Shown here: piece after piece, positions 8,462 to 17,491 of the stretch
Numbering within the stretch: the stretch's first letter is position 1
How the letters are laid out: every line of letters begins with the position of its first letter
Assembly: GCF_007990245.1 (NCBI RefSeq)
Contig: NZ_BJWG01000005.1
Coordinates: forward strand, 176,626-240,625
Length of the DNA: 64,000 nucleotides
Source: Cellulomonas composti
GTDB lineage: Bacteria; Actinomycetota; Actinomycetes; Actinomycetales; Cellulomonadaceae
Direction of reading: 5' to 3'
Notes under the pieces: model-generated
The model's database searches: none
Told to the model about the DNA's origin: nothing
What the model saw: the letters and a program-made list of their open reading frames with translations, nothing else
Position numbers and translations under genes: made by a program

Positions 8462-9040
8462 TCAGCGCACGCGCGCGCGGGCCGCCGCGCGGCGCAGGAC
8501 GGTGATCTCGACGCGTGAGGTGAGCTGTTCCTCCGGGAGCACGCGGGCCAGGTCGGCGAGCACGTCGTGGCAGGCACCGATCACGTCCGCCAGGTCGGCG
8601 TCGGGGTACGCGGTCACCCGCAGGCGCACGACGAGCCGCCCGCGCTCGGTCAGCACGGCGCCGCGCACGGACAGGATGCGCGGATCGTCGGAGAGCACGT
8701 CTGCCGCCGTCGCGACGGCCGGTCCGGGTTCGACCGTGAGCACGCCGGGCAGCGGACCCGCAGGCAGGCGCAGGGGTGCGACCCCGCGTCTCGGCAGGTG
8801 CGCGAGCAGCCACCACAGACCGAGCCCGACGAGCACGACGCCGACCGCCAGCGCGATCGCGACGAACGACGACGACCCCGTGACCCGCGACGAGTCGACG
8901 TCGACGGAGTCCGGCACGTCCGGCCAGACGTCAGCCAGGAACCCGGTCTGCCAGCCGATCGCCGCGACCCCGAGCACGACGAGCACGAGCCCGAGCAGGA
9001 GCACGAGCACGCGGTCGAGGCCGAGCACGCCGCGCCTCAT
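8462..9040 (-). CDS. amaP: AmaP-like alkaline shock membrane anchor protein
   Basis: The 192-residue protein begins with a hydrophobic helix (LVLLLGLVLVVLGVAAIGW) and has a second one near residues 57-80. A soluble alpha/beta domain rich in VRLRVTAYPDADL strands follows, as in AmaP. AmaP anchors Asp23 at the membrane in Gram-positive bacteria. The gene is last in a six-gene Asp23 cluster and its ATG overlaps the previous stop codon (ATGA), giving translational coupling. Confidence 0.75.
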   Translation of the reverse strand: MRRGVLGLDRVLVLLLGLVLVVLGVAAIGWQTGFLADVWPDVPDSVDVDSSRVTGSSSFVAIALAVGVVLVGLGLWWLLAHLPRRGVAPLRLPAGPLPGVLTVEPGPAVATAADVLSDDPRILSVRGAVLTERGRLVVRLRVTAYPDADLADVIGACHDVLADLARVLPEEQLTSRVEITVLRRAAARARVR

Positions 9041-9570
9041 CGCAACCCCGCCACGTGCCGGTTCTCGACCCGGACGGTCATGGGCGTCGCCAGCCGCGCG
9101 AGACGCTGCTCGACGAGCGCGCGCACCTCGTCGGCCACGTCGTCGCCCTCGAGCGAGGTGACGGTGACCTTCACTGACGTGCGCCGCGCCGACGACTCGG
9201 CGGAGAGCACGTACGGCACCGACTCGGCCGCCGCGGCGGCCAGGCGCGCCACGTCGGCGATGCCGATGCTCGCGCCGGGCACGTCCAGCGGCAGCCGGTT
9301 GCGCACGCGACGTCCGAGCGCGACGACGACGAGCCAGAGCCCGAGCAGCGCTACGACGCACCCGATCGCGGTGAGCGCGGGCGACGGCTCCACGCCGTCC
9401 GTCGAGTCGACGAGCGGCACCAGCCAGGTGCTCCCGTCGATCCGACCGTCGATCACCAGCGCGTCCCGGATCACCAGCACACCGAGCGCGACGACGAGCG
9501 CCGCGAGCACGACCCCGACCCAGCCGACCCGCCCGGCGCGCGTGGCCGGCGGCGCCGGAGCGATGCTCAT
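9037..9570 (-). CDS. DUF6286/AmaP-like membrane protein
   Basis: The 177-residue protein has two membrane helices (about residues 15-36 and 66-88) followed by a soluble domain with the same strand pattern as AmaP, ending VRVENRHVAGLR. It overlaps both neighbours by four bases. It is probably a second membrane partner of the Asp23-family proteins in this operon. Confidence 0.7.
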   Translation of the reverse strand: MSIAPAPPATRAGRVGWVGVVLAALVVALGVLVIRDALVIDGRIDGSTWLVPLVDSTDGVEPSPALTAIGCVVALLGLWLVVVALGRRVRNRLPLDVPGASIGIADVARLAAAAAESVPYVLSAESSARRTSVKVTVTSLEGDDVADEVRALVEQRLARLATPMTVRVENRHVAGLR

Positions 9571-9977
9571 CGGACCCTCGGCGCGGGGGCCGCCCGCGGC
9601 GGCCGCTCGACGTCGCGCACGGCGACGCTCACCGCGTCCAGCTCCTGCGCGGCCTGCCGCACCAGCTCGCGACCGACGGCCTCCTGCACCTCGCGGGTCA
9701 CCACCGCGGCCGACGCGGGCCAGACGAGCGAGACCTCGAGCGACACCCGCGCGCGCAGGCCCAGGCGCTGCCAGTCGACCCTCGGGCTCGTCGGAGCCAC
9801 GCCCGGCACGCCCAGCGCGACCTGACCGGCGATCCGGCGCAGCGCGTGGTCCGTGATCGTCAGCGACCCGCGGTCCGGCCGCACGTCGGCGACGCCCTCG
9901 TCGACGACCTCGGGCTCGACCTGGGGCTCGGGCTCGGGCTCGACGATGGTTTCGTTCTCGGCCACGGTCTCAGCCAC
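9567..9977 (-). CDS. Asp23/Gls24-family envelope stress protein
   Basis: This 136-residue protein has an acidic Glu/Pro-rich N-terminal tail of about 30 residues and then the Asp23 core: ITDHALRRIAGQVALGVPGV and VSLEVSLVWPASAAVVTREVQ. Asp23 proteins form a membrane-associated layer through AmaP-type anchors. The GTG start overlaps the end of the small membrane-protein gene upstream by eight bases. Confidence 0.82.
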   Translation of the reverse strand: MAETVAENETIVEPEPEPQVEPEVVDEGVADVRPDRGSLTITDHALRRIAGQVALGVPGVAPTSPRVDWQRLGLRARVSLEVSLVWPASAAVVTREVQEAVGRELVRQAAQELDAVSVAVRDVERPPRAAPAPRVR

Positions 9978-10149
9978 GGCGTCGGCCGGAGACGACCCCG
10001 CTCAGGTCGAGGCGGCCGTCGAGCACGAGGGCGACGAGCACCCCGAGCGCACCGAGCACGAGGGCCAGCAGGAACATCGAGAACCCCCCGACCGCGGCGA
10101 CCAGGGCAAGCAGGATGCCGGCGAACAGCCCCGTGGCGACAGACGACAT
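9970..10149 (-). CDS. Small DUF2273-like membrane protein
   Basis: This 59-residue protein starts MSSVATGLFAGILL and has two hydrophobic helices covering most of its length, ending in a basic GRRRG tail. The size, two-helix layout and place in the cluster match the small integral-membrane DUF2273 proteins found with Asp23 genes. It overlaps the next Asp23 gene by eight bases. Confidence 0.72.
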   Translation of the reverse strand: MSSVATGLFAGILLALVAAVGGFSMFLLALVLGALGVLVALVLDGRLDLSGVVSGRRRG

Positions 10150-10162
10150 GGTCAGCTCCTTC

Positions 10163-10549
10163 TCATGACACGTCGATGTCCTCGACGTGGACGTGCACGG
10201 GCATGGGGGCGATCGCCGACACGGCGCGCTGCACGCGCCCGACGGTGACCGGGACGGGGGCGACGCCCGAGACGACGACGTGCACCTCGGTGCCGGCCTC
10301 GTCGATGCGGACGCCCGTGACCCGCCGTCCCGGCAGGTAGGTGCCGAGCCCGCCGAACCGCCCGCCGTGGAGCCGGACCACGCCCGGCACCGCGAGCACG
10401 GCCGCTGCGACCTCCTCGGCGGGATCGCGCGGCTCGGGTCCGACGACGATGAGGGGCTCGGTCGGTGCCGTCCCGAGCGGAGGGCCGAGCGAGGGATCGC
10501 GCGGAGGATCGAGCGCGCCGCGCAGCGGCGCGACGCCCGGATCGGTCAC
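10163..10549 (-). CDS. Asp23-like protein (divergent)
   Basis: The 128-residue protein has the late Asp23-type pattern EEVAAAVLAVPGVVRLHGG and ends with alternating valine strands (VHVVVSGVAPVPVTVGRVQ). Its first 40 residues are Pro/Gly-rich and not conserved. The GTG start overlaps the upstream Asp23 stop as GTGA. It is likely a paralogue adapted to partner with the other cluster members. Confidence 0.65.
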   Translation of the reverse strand: MTDPGVAPLRGALDPPRDPSLGPPLGTAPTEPLIVVGPEPRDPAEEVAAAVLAVPGVVRLHGGRFGGLGTYLPGRRVTGVRIDEAGTEVHVVVSGVAPVPVTVGRVQRAVSAIAPMPVHVHVEDIDVS

Positions 10550-10992
10550 TGGACCCGAGCCTCCACCGGCTCGACGACGACGTCCTCCTGCGGCAGGTGC
10601 ACGTCGTTCACGACGACGTTGACCTCGACGACGTGCAGGCCGGTCATCCTCTCGACCGCCGAGATGACGTTGCGCCGGATACCGGACGCCAGGTCCGCGA
10701 TCGACACCCCGTACTCGGCGACGAGGTCCAGGTCGACGGCCGCCTCGGTCTCCCCGACCTCGACCGACACCCCCTGCGCGCTGTTGGTCCGGGCGCCCGG
10801 GATGCGCTCGCGGATCGCGCCGAGCCCACGCCCGCCGCCCCCGCCGAGCGCGTAGACGCCGGTGACCTCCTTCGCAGCGATGCCGGCGATCTTGCTGACG
10901 ACGGTGTCGGCGATCGTCGTGGTGCCCTCGGCGCTCACCAGGGCGCTGGCCGGCCGTGCCGTCGCGCTCTTGGCTGGCGTGCTGTCGTTCAT
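10546..10992 (-). CDS. Asp23/Gls24-family protein, first gene of the cluster
   Basis: The 148-residue protein has a Ser/Ala-rich tail and a clear Asp23 domain: IADTVVSKIAGIAAKEVTGVYALGGG, then VEVGETEAAVDLDLVAEYG and VVEVNVVVNDVHLP. The start is the ATG with GAGGA seven bases upstream; longer in-frame starts lack a ribosome site. It leads the six-gene operon (Asp23, Asp23-like, DUF2273-like, Asp23, two AmaP-like). The promoter should lie in the 205-bp divergent gap before the next gene. Confidence 0.85.
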   Translation of the reverse strand: MNDSTPAKSATARPASALVSAEGTTTIADTVVSKIAGIAAKEVTGVYALGGGGGRGLGAIRERIPGARTNSAQGVSVEVGETEAAVDLDLVAEYGVSIADLASGIRRNVISAVERMTGLHVVEVNVVVNDVHLPQEDVVVEPVEARVQ

Positions 10993-11197
10993 GATGTCCT
11001 CGTTCTGGTCTGGGGTTCGGGACTCGGGTGCGGGCCGACGGGCGGTTCCCGTCGATCCCACCCTGCTCCCCGCGGCCTCCCCCCGCACCCCCAACCGACG
11101 GACTCTCGCCCGACGCTCCCGACCGATGTCGGAGGTCGCCCGTAGCGTCGCTGATCGCCGGAGCGGGCTGATCGCGGCACGCAAGGAAGGGTCGGAA

Positions 11198-12295
11198 ATG
11201 GGATCGCGGGCGGGGATCGTCGTCATCGACGCCGACGGCGGCGTGGAGCTGTTCTACGACCACTGGGCCGCGCAGCGGCTGGCTCAGGATGCAGCGCTCG
11301 CCGGGTTCAGGTCGACGCTCGAGCGGGTGCGCTCCATGAGCCCGATGGGAGAGCCGAGCGTCGCGGAGTGGTCGAGCGCGACCTGGATGGAGGGCTCGAT
11401 GCTGATCGACGTCCCGAACCATCGCCTGGTCTGGGCCGAGGAGGGTGACGGCCTCGTGCTCCCGCGCATCGCGAACCACCTGATCGAGCGGACCTGGCCG
11501 GGCTGGACCGCCATCTGGTCGCCTGCGGGAGTCGCCGGCATCATCCACCTCGCTGGGGCCGACCCGGCGCCGCTCTTCGCGCAGCTACGCACGCTGGAGC
11601 GTGAGCACGTCGCGGACAACCCCTGGTTCACGCCGCGCTCCGACCACATGTGTCCCGTACCGCTCTCTGTTCGCCTCGAGGACGGCGACGTCGTCCTGTG
11701 GGGTGCGGACACCGACCTGTCCGATATCGCGTGCTACGGCCCCGACGAGATCGTGGCCGTGGCACGCCGGGCTCGCGACGACGGCTCGGTCGGCGACGGA
11801 TGGGGCAAGCACTGGCTCCCGGCCGAGATGATCGCGGACGACGACTGGCCGGGCTGGGGGCTGCACCTCGACACCCAGAAGCGCGAGCTGTTCTGGTGGG
11901 CGACCTGGGAGCACAGCCCGCGTTCGCGCGAGTTCGCGACCTACTGGCCTGGTTGGGACGTGCACACCATCGGCGACGCATGGGAGCAGCACGAGAGTGA
12001 GCTCGATGGGGTCCAGCTCGAGCAACCGTGGGCCGGCCACGTCGCTGAGGCCCGCCGCAACCTCCTGCAGCTCCACGCGGAGGGTGTGCGTGAGAACCCG
12101 TTCACTCGCGTGGCACGCGGTCTCACCGCACAGGGGCACGACGCCGCCCCGCTCCCGGCCGTCCTCGAGTTCGTTCCGAACCGCGGGTTCGCGGGGCTGG
12201 ACCTGGTCCTCTCCGCTCTCGACGATCTGGCGGCGGGTCCGCCGCTCCGTCCCGCGCGCTTCGTCGACCTCCAGGGCGTGATCCACGATCCATAG
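11198..12295 (+). CDS. Hypothetical protein, Trp/Asp-rich
   Basis: I do not recognise this 365-residue protein. It is soluble, rich in Trp and Asp, and has regularly spaced aromatic motifs ([33 protein letters not shown]) that look like a diverged internal repeat. The start ATG follows AAGGAAGG, and a TAGCGT -10 at 11143-11148 would give a short leader. Its 3' end stops a few bases before the point where a convergent mazF gene loses homology, so the gene may have arrived by the event that cut mazF. Confidence 0.7.
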   Translation: MGSRAGIVVIDADGGVELFYDHWAAQRLAQDAALAGFRSTLERVRSMSPMGEPSVAEWSSATWMEGSMLIDVPNHRLVWAEEGDGLVLPRIANHLIERTWPGWTAIWSPAGVAGIIHLAGADPAPLFAQLRTLEREHVADNPWFTPRSDHMCPVPLSVRLEDGDVVLWGADTDLSDIACYGPDEIVAVARRARDDGSVGDGWGKHWLPAEMIADDDWPGWGLHLDTQKRELFWWATWEHSPRSREFATYWPGWDVHTIGDAWEQHESELDGVQLEQPWAGHVAEARRNLLQLHAEGVRENPFTRVARGLTAQGHDAAPLPAVLEFVPNRGFAGLDLVLSALDDLAAGPPLRPARFVDLQGVIHDP

Positions 12296-12301
12296 TCGGA
12301 G

Positions 12302-12418
12302 CACCCGGGCCGCGTGGAGCGCGTCGGACTGAACGACGAAAGCCGGGCACCGCTTGCCGGGCTCGCTCCCTCGCGGATCGCCGGAGCTCACCCAGCACAC
12401 GTCGCCGCGCTGCGTCAC
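12302..12418 (-). pseudogene. mazF: Truncated MazF/PemK toxin
   Basis: The GTG overlaps the antitoxin stop (GTGA), as in an intact module. The first 39 codons match Maz[21 protein letters not shown], then [18 protein letters not shown]. After that the frame continues only as the antisense of the convergent unknown gene, with no MazF resemblance. About two-thirds of the toxin, including its later strands and helix, is missing, so it should be inactive. Confidence 0.8.
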
Positions 12419-12591
12419 CAGTCGTCCTCTGAGACAACCGCGCCGGCCGCGCGCCGGAACTCCTCGGCTTCCTCGCCCGGCCCGGCGAGCGCGAGCGCGA
12501 TCGCGTCGTCGATCCGCCGCGTCAGGTTCGCGCCCTCGAGCTCGTCCACGTACCGCTCGGCAGCGATGCGATCGGACTCCGACCGGGTCAT
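12415..12591 (-). CDS. Antitoxin of the decayed MazEF module
   Basis: This 58-residue acidic protein starts [20 protein letters not shown] and ends VVSEDDW. The size, the acidic C-terminal tail and the 4-bp overlap with a mazF-like start identify it as the module's antitoxin. A short DNA-binding N-terminus and toxin-wrapping tail are expected. It is intact although its toxin is truncated. Confidence 0.7.
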   Translation of the reverse strand: MTRSESDRIAAERYVDELEGANLTRRIDDAIALALAGPGEEAEEFRRAAGAVVSEDDW

Positions 12592-12615
12592 ACCGCGTCG
12601 GTCCGACGCTCACGA

Positions 12616-15600
12616 TCACTCTGCGAGCAGTGCGCGCACGTCGTCGGAACTGATCGCGCGGGAGAACGCGTGCTCGTCGTCGCCGAGCACCGCATCGAAC
12701 ACGGCGCGCTTGCGCCGGGCGAGCGCCATCACCTTCTCCTCGATCGTCCCGCGGGACACCATCCGGTTCACCATGACCTTGCGCGTCTGCCCGATGCGGT
12801 GCGTGCGGTCGATCGCCTGCTGCTCGACGGCCGGGTTCCACCACGGGTCGAGCAGGTACACGTAGTCGGCCTCGGTCAGGTTCAGCCCGAACCCGCCCGC
12901 GCGCAGGCTGACGAGGAACAACGGGGCGGACCCGCTTCGGAACCGGTCCACGACGTCCGCGCGTCGCCGCGTGCTCCCGTCCAGGTACTCGAACGCCAGC
13001 CCGGCCGCCCGGCACCGGTCCGCGACGAGCCCGAGATAGCTCGTGAACTGCGAGAACACCAGCGCCCGGTGCCCCTCGGCCGCCACGGGTTCGAGCTGCT
13101 CCATGAGCGCGTCGAGCTTGCTGGACGGCACGGACGCGTACTTCTCGTCGACGAGCGAGGCGTCCAGGGCCAGCCGCCGCAGGATGTTGAGCGAGCGGAA
13201 GATCGCGAGCCGGTTCGCGTCGAAGTCGTCCAGCAGCCCCAGCAGCCGCGAGCGCTCGCGGTGCAGGTGCGTGTCGTACGCGCGCCGGTGCGCCGGCTCC
13301 AGGTCCACCAGGTGCACCTGCTCCTGGCGGTCCGGCAGCTCCGGCGCCACCTGCTCCTTGGTGCGCCGCAGCAGCACGGGCCGCAGCCGCCGGCGCAGGC
13401 GCTCCAGCACCTGCCCGGCGTGGGTGCGCGCGTCGTCGTCGGCGGACGGCCGCGCGGCGGCCTCGATCGGCCGCGCGACGTCGTCGCGGAACCTCGTCGC
13501 CGACGGGTACAGGCCGGGCGCGACGATCGCGAGCGTCGACCACAGCTCCATGACGTCGTTCTCCAGCGGCGTGCCGGTGATCGCGAGCTTGAACGGCGTG
13601 CGCAGCGCGCGTGCGTGCTGGTTGGCACGCGTCGCATGGTTCTTGACGAACTGCGCCTCGTCGAGCACGAGGCCCGCCCAGTCCAGCGCGCTCACGTCGT
13701 CGTGCTCGATGCGGAACAGCGCGTACGACGTCACGACGACGTCGGCGCCCGCTGCCGCCTGCTCCCACGGCACGCCCGAGCGCCGCGCGGTCTCGGTCAC
13801 GGCGACCACCTTCAGGTCCGGCGTGAACCGTACGGCCTCGGACTGCCAGTTCCCGACGACGGACGCGGGCGCGACGACGAGGAACGGCGCAGCCCCCGGC
13901 TCCCGCTCACGCGCGTGCGCGACGAGGGCCAGCGTCTGCAGCGTCTTGCCCAGGCCCATGTCGTCGGCCAGCACGCCGCCGAGCCCGTGCTCCCAGCACA
14001 TGACGAGCCACGCCAGCCCCTCGCGCTGGTAGGGCCGCAGCTCCGCGTGCAGCCCCGCGGGCGGCGGGCGGTCCGCATCCGGCGCCGCGCCCTCGCGCAG
14101 CAGTCGGACGAACCCGTCCACCTTGCGCTGCCACGACTGGGACTGCTCCACCTCGTCGGCCAGGTCCTCGAGGTCCGCCCACAGGCTGGTCCGGTACGGG
14201 TTGATCCGCAGCCGCCCGGGCCGGTCCTCGAGCCTCGCGGCCTCCTCGATGAGGCGCCGCAGCTCGTCGAACACCGGCTGGTCCAGCCGCAGCCAGCCCC
14301 CGTCCGCGAGCAGCAGCCGCTCGTGACCGACCGCGAGCGCCCGGAACAGCTCCGCGAACGGCACGTCCCGGCCCTCGACGCTCACCGTCACCGCGAGGTC
14401 GAACCAGTCGGCGTCCTCGGTGTCCCGCGCGGCGACACTGATCCGCGGCGCCTCCTCGAGCGCCACGTAGTCCGGGACGTCACCCGTCTCGACCCGGACA
14501 CCGTCCAGCTCCGCGAGCCGGGGCAGGAGCACCTGTGCGACGTCGAGCGCCGCGATCCCCGCGAACTCCCGCTGCCCGTCGACGCGGAAGGCCTCGAAGC
14601 CCGGCACCCGACGCACGTCGTGCTCGAGGCGCGCCACCGTGGCGCGCTCGGCCTCCAGGTCACGCACTCCCGCGTCCTGCGCCGTCGCGACGAGCGGGCG
14701 GCGTGCGCGCGCCTCGCCCGTGGCGTACTCCCAGTCCCACGCCAGGCGCACCAGGTTCACGGCGGCGAAGTCGGCGGTGGCGACGAACACCGGCCGCTCC
14801 GGCTCGGGCAGCCGCACGCTCGCGTCGCTGCTGGTCACCGGCACGGCGCGGCGTAGCCGCGGGTACTCGTCGGCCATCAGGTCAGGCACGTCCCGCGCCG
14901 GGACCACGACCGCCGGGAGGTCCAGCAGCGCCCGCACCGGCTCGGTCAGCGGCGCCGACTGGCCCAGCGTCAACGTGCGCGGCGAGCGCTCGTCCCAGGC
15001 GAACAGTCCGCTGCCACCCACCGCCCCGACGACCGGCGTGCCCGCCACCGCGCCGCCGAGCTCGAGCCGCGGCCCTACCCGCACCGAGCCGTCCGGCAGC
15101 TCGACGAGGTCGAGCTGCAACGTCGCCTGGTCCACCAGGCGCACCTCGTCGGACTTCGCGCCTCCGACGAACGCGATCCCCGACTCCGCCGCGGACCCGA
15201 GGTGCGGCCACAGCCACCGCGAGCAGTCGTTCAGGTCGAGCCACGCGGTGCCCCCGTAGTACCGCTCCGCGCTGCGCAGCGAGTACAGGTCGCGGAACCA
15301 GGCCCGCTCCTGCGGCCGCAGCGTCGTCCGCCGCCAGCTGTACTCGTACCGGATCGCCTCCCACGACACGTCCTGCCCGCCCGTCCACGCACCCTTGGTG
15401 TTGCGCTTCGCGGGCCGCACGGACAGCGACAGCCCCGACGGCGACCACCCCGCACCCGGCTGCTTGGGCAGCCCGTTCACGCGGAACTGCAGCGCCACGT
15501 TCGCAGGCTCGTCGGCGACGCTCGCCGTCGGCACCGCAGCCGTCCGCACCAGCCTCTCGAGGCTCCCTCGCCACGCGGCCGGCGCCGACGCGGCAGCCCT

Positions 15601-15918
15601 GCCCGAGGACCGACCACCGACGGGTCCGTGCGTCTGCAGGAGCGTCGCGACGACGTGCTTGCACGCCCCGCCCAGCGGGCACGAGCAGTGGTCGCGCACC
15701 ACGTGCTGCCGCGCGTCGAGCACCACGATGCAGCGGTACGCCCGTGCACCGCTCCCCCGCACCAGCGACGTCAGCGTGCGGTTCGCGGGCTGCCAGTCGA
15801 CCGAGACCACCCGGCCCTCGGCGTAGTACCCGCGCCCCCGCTCGAACGCGCCCTCGTCGACCCAGTCCTCGATCACCTCGAGCGGCACGCGCGGCGGGAC
15901 AGCTGCGGGACTGGGCAC
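12616..15918 (-). CDS. SWIM zinc-finger SNF2-family helicase
   Basis: The protein of about 1100 residues has an N-terminal SWIM zinc finger ([11 protein letters not shown], near residue 76), a long middle region, and a Swi2/Snf2 ATPase. The ATPase motifs are ADDMGLGKT (Walker A, about 650), [11 protein letters not shown] (motif II, about 750), ITGTPLEN (motif III), [10 protein letters not shown] and [12 protein letters not shown] (motif VI, about 1035). Such proteins move along double-stranded DNA; the bacterial class is linked to DNA repair. I chose the GTG giving VPSPAAVPP, which has a CACGAT -10-like hexamer seven bases upstream; a GTG 16 codons earlier is also open. It is monocistronic. 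Confidence 0.9.
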   Translation of the reverse strand: MPSPAAVPPRVPLEVIEDWVDEGAFERGRGYYAEGRVVSVDWQPANRTLTSLVRGSGARAYRCIVVLDARQHVVRDHCSCPLGGACKHVVATLLQTHGPVGGRSSGRAAASAPAAWRGSLERLVRTAAVPTASVADEPANVALQFRVNGLPKQPGAGWSPSGLSLSVRPAKRNTKGAWTGGQDVSWEAIRYEYSWRRTTLRPQERAWFRDLYSLRSAERYYGGTAWLDLNDCSRWLWPHLGSAAESGIAFVGGAKSDEVRLVDQATLQLDLVELPDGSVRVGPRLELGGAVAGTPVVGAVGGSGLFAWDERSPRTLTLGQSAPLTEPVRALLDLPAVVVPARDVPDLMADEYPRLRRAVPVTSSDASVRLPEPERPVFVATADFAAVNLVRLAWDWEYATGEARARRPLVATAQDAGVRDLEAERATVARLEHDVRRVPGFEAFRVDGQREFAGIAALDVAQVLLPRLAELDGVRVETGDVPDYVALEEAPRISVAARDTEDADWFDLAVTVSVEGRDVPFAELFRALAVGHERLLLADGGWLRLDQPVFDELRRLIEEAARLEDRPGRLRINPYRTSLWADLEDLADEVEQSQSWQRKVDGFVRLLREGAAPDADRPPPAGLHAELRPYQREGLAWLVMCWEHGLGGVLADDMGLGKTLQTLALVAHAREREPGAAPFLVVAPASVVGNWQSEAVRFTPDLKVVAVTETARRSGVPWEQAAAGADVVVTSYALFRIEHDDVSALDWAGLVLDEAQFVKNHATRANQHARALRTPFKLAITGTPLENDVMELWSTLAIVAPGLYPSATRFRDDVARPIEAAARPSADDDARTHAGQVLERLRRRLRPVLLRRTKEQVAPELPDRQEQVHLVDLEPAHRRAYDTHLHRERSRLLGLLDDFDANRLAIFRSLNILRRLALDASLVDEKYASVPSSKLDALMEQLEPVAAEGHRALVFSQFTSYLGLVADRCRAAGLAFEYLDGSTRRRADVVDRFRSGSAPLFLVSLRAGGFGLNLTEADYVYLLDPWWNPAVEQQAIDRTHRIGQTRKVMVNRMVSRGTIEEKVMALARRKRAVFDAVLGDDEHAFSRAISSDDVRALLAE

Positions 15919-16042
15919 GCCCGGAATCGTGCCACGGCGCACCCACGCGCGGTTCGTGCGATCCACAGCCGTCAGCCGACCGGCCCGGCGTCGTCGACCG
16001 CCTCAGCTTGCCCCACGCGACGTAGGGTCCTCCGGCGGACGC

Positions 16043-16471
16043 TCAGACCGTCGGACCGCGATGCCCCAGACTCGTCGTCGCCAGCCAGTCGACGTCGGGC
16101 AGGTCGTCGAACCGCGCCCTCGCGTCCGACGAGACGACGATCCGGCCGTGCTCGCGCGCTGCGGCCGCGATCAGCAGGTCGTGTGCTCCACGGGGGCGAC
16201 CCGCACGCCGCGTGTGCGCGATCAGCCGCGCGTGCGCCGCCGCCGTAGCCGCGGTGTAGTCGAGCACGGGCACAGCGGCGACGATCGCCGCGAAGACCGC
16301 CTGACGCGCCGCAGCACGCGCGGGCGTGTCGGCAAGCTCGATCCCCGCGCGGAACTCTGCCACGGTGACAGCGGCGATCGCGATGTCGTCCTCGGCCAGC
16401 GCCGCCCGGTCCAGCGTCCCGCGCTCGAACGCGATGAGTGCGGTCGTGTCGAGGATCAGGCGTCGCGCCAC
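16043..16471 (-). CDS. vapC: VapC-type PIN ribonuclease toxin
   Basis: The 142-residue PIN protein shows the acidic site residues in order: LILDTTALIAFERG (first Asp), VTVAEFRAG (Glu), AHDLLIAAAA (Asp) and VVSSDARARF (Asp). VapC toxins cut tRNA or rRNA. The GTG start lies inside the end of the antitoxin gene (16-bp overlap), so the two are coupled. It appears intact. Confidence 0.88.
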   Translation of the reverse strand: MARRLILDTTALIAFERGTLDRAALAEDDIAIAAVTVAEFRAGIELADTPARAAARQAVFAAIVAAVPVLDYTAATAAAHARLIAHTRRAGRPRGAHDLLIAAAAREHGRIVVSSDARARFDDLPDVDWLATTSLGHRGPTV

Positions 16472-16704
16472 GGGTCGCTCTCGGCCACGAGCAGCGCCGT
16501 CGCCGCCGCCACGTCGCGCTCGACATCGTCGTCGAGCGTCGCGCTCACCTCGTCCAGCGCGAGCGCGAGCTTGTGGCCGGTCGCCGCGGGAACCGGCCTG
16601 ATCTCGGCGATCGGCACACCACCTCGAGTGATCGTGATGGTGTCGCCGTGCTCGACCGCATCGAGCACCTCGGAGAACCCGCGTGACGCGTGGGTCGCTG
16701 TCAT
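16456..16704 (-). CDS. vapB: Phd/YefM-type antitoxin
   Basis: The 82-residue protein opens with MTATHASRGFSEVLDAVEHGDTI and then TITRGGVPIAEI, the DNA-binding fold of Phd/YefM antitoxins, and ends in an acidic toxin-binding tail. The ATG has a GGAG nine bases upstream. An AT-rich stretch at 16722-16742 includes a TACTCT -10 and is the likely self-regulated promoter. Confidence 0.85.
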   Translation of the reverse strand: MTATHASRGFSEVLDAVEHGDTITITRGGVPIAEIRPVPAATGHKLALALDEVSATLDDDVERDVAAATALLVAESDPWRDA

Positions 16705-16847
16705 GGTGCGCACTCCACAAGAGTATCCGATTATCTGATCGCATCGTCGAGTTGGGAGCGCGTCAGAGACGACGGCACTACACGCCGTCGAGGGTGTCTG
16801 CGGCCGAACCGCTCGCGAGCCCCGTTGGTCGGTTCCATGAGCGCATG

Positions 16848-16853
16848 TAAAGT
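16848..16853 (+). promoter_or_regulatory. Leaderless -10 (TAAAGT) of the RHH-VapC pair
   Basis: TAAAGT is followed by exactly six bases and then the ATG, with no ribosome site. The overlapping GCATGT...ATGC inverted bases and TGCATGCA palindrome are a plausible site for self-repression by the antitoxin. Confidence 0.55.
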
Positions 16854-16859
16854 GCATGC

Positions 16860-17099
16860 ATGGTCGCACTCCAGATCCGCGACGTCCCCGACGACGTGCG
16901 CGACACCCTCGCGGCGCGCGCCGACGCGCAAGGGCAGTCGTTGCAGGCGTTCCTGCTCGCGCTGGTCAACCGCGAGGCGGGCTTCGCGCGGAACGCCGCC
17001 CTGCTGGCGGACCTGAGCTGGACAAGCGGCAGTACCGCGACGGCGGTCGACGTGGTCACGGCGCTCGACGAGTCACGCAGCGAGCGCGGCCCGGCGTGA
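16860..17099 (+). CDS. FitA/CopG-like ribbon-helix-helix antitoxin
   Basis: The 79-residue protein begins with the strand and helix pattern of RHH antitoxins of the FitA group: VALQIRDVPDDVRDTLAARADAQGQSLQAF. The remaining 35 residues form an acidic toxin-binding tail. It heads a two-gene operon with a PIN toxin (GTGA overlap). Confidence 0.85.
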   Translation: MVALQIRDVPDDVRDTLAARADAQGQSLQAFLLALVNREAGFARNAALLADLSWTSGSTATAVDVVTALDESRSERGPA

Positions 17100-17491
17100 T
17101 CGTCGTCGACGCGTCGGCGGCCACGCTCCTGTTCTGCGACCCGACGAGCGAGCCACGAACGGCCCGTGCCCGCGAGGTGCTCAGCGACGACCCGGCCTGG
17201 CTGGTGCCCGAGCACTGGCGCGTGGAGGTCTGCGCGGCGCTGCGCGGCCTGGACCGCGGCGGCAAGCTTCGCGACGCGACGCGAGCGGTCCGGCTGCTCG
17301 GCCGGCTGACGGTCGCCACCGTCCCCACCGAGGAGCTGCTGGCGCGGATGTGGCAGCTGCGCGGCACGCTCAGCACGTACGACGCGGCCTACGTCGCCGC
17401 CGCCGAACGGGCGGGCCTGACACTCGTCACCGCGGACGCCCGTCTCGCACGCTCGTCGGCGCACCGCTGCCCGATCACGGTGATCGGCTGA
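17096..17491 (+). CDS. vapC: VapC-type PIN ribonuclease toxin (second)
   Basis: The 131-residue protein has the PIN acidic residues in VIVVDASAATLLF, HWRVEVCAAL, TYDAAYVAAAE and LVTADARLARS. It looks complete and active. It follows the RHH antitoxin with a 4-bp overlap and converges on the ECF sigma gene, sharing 17 bp at the 3' ends. Confidence 0.88.
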   Translation: MIVVDASAATLLFCDPTSEPRTARAREVLSDDPAWLVPEHWRVEVCAALRGLDRGGKLRDATRAVRLLGRLTVATVPTEELLARMWQLRGTLSTYDAAYVAAAERAGLTLVTADARLARSSAHRCPITVIG

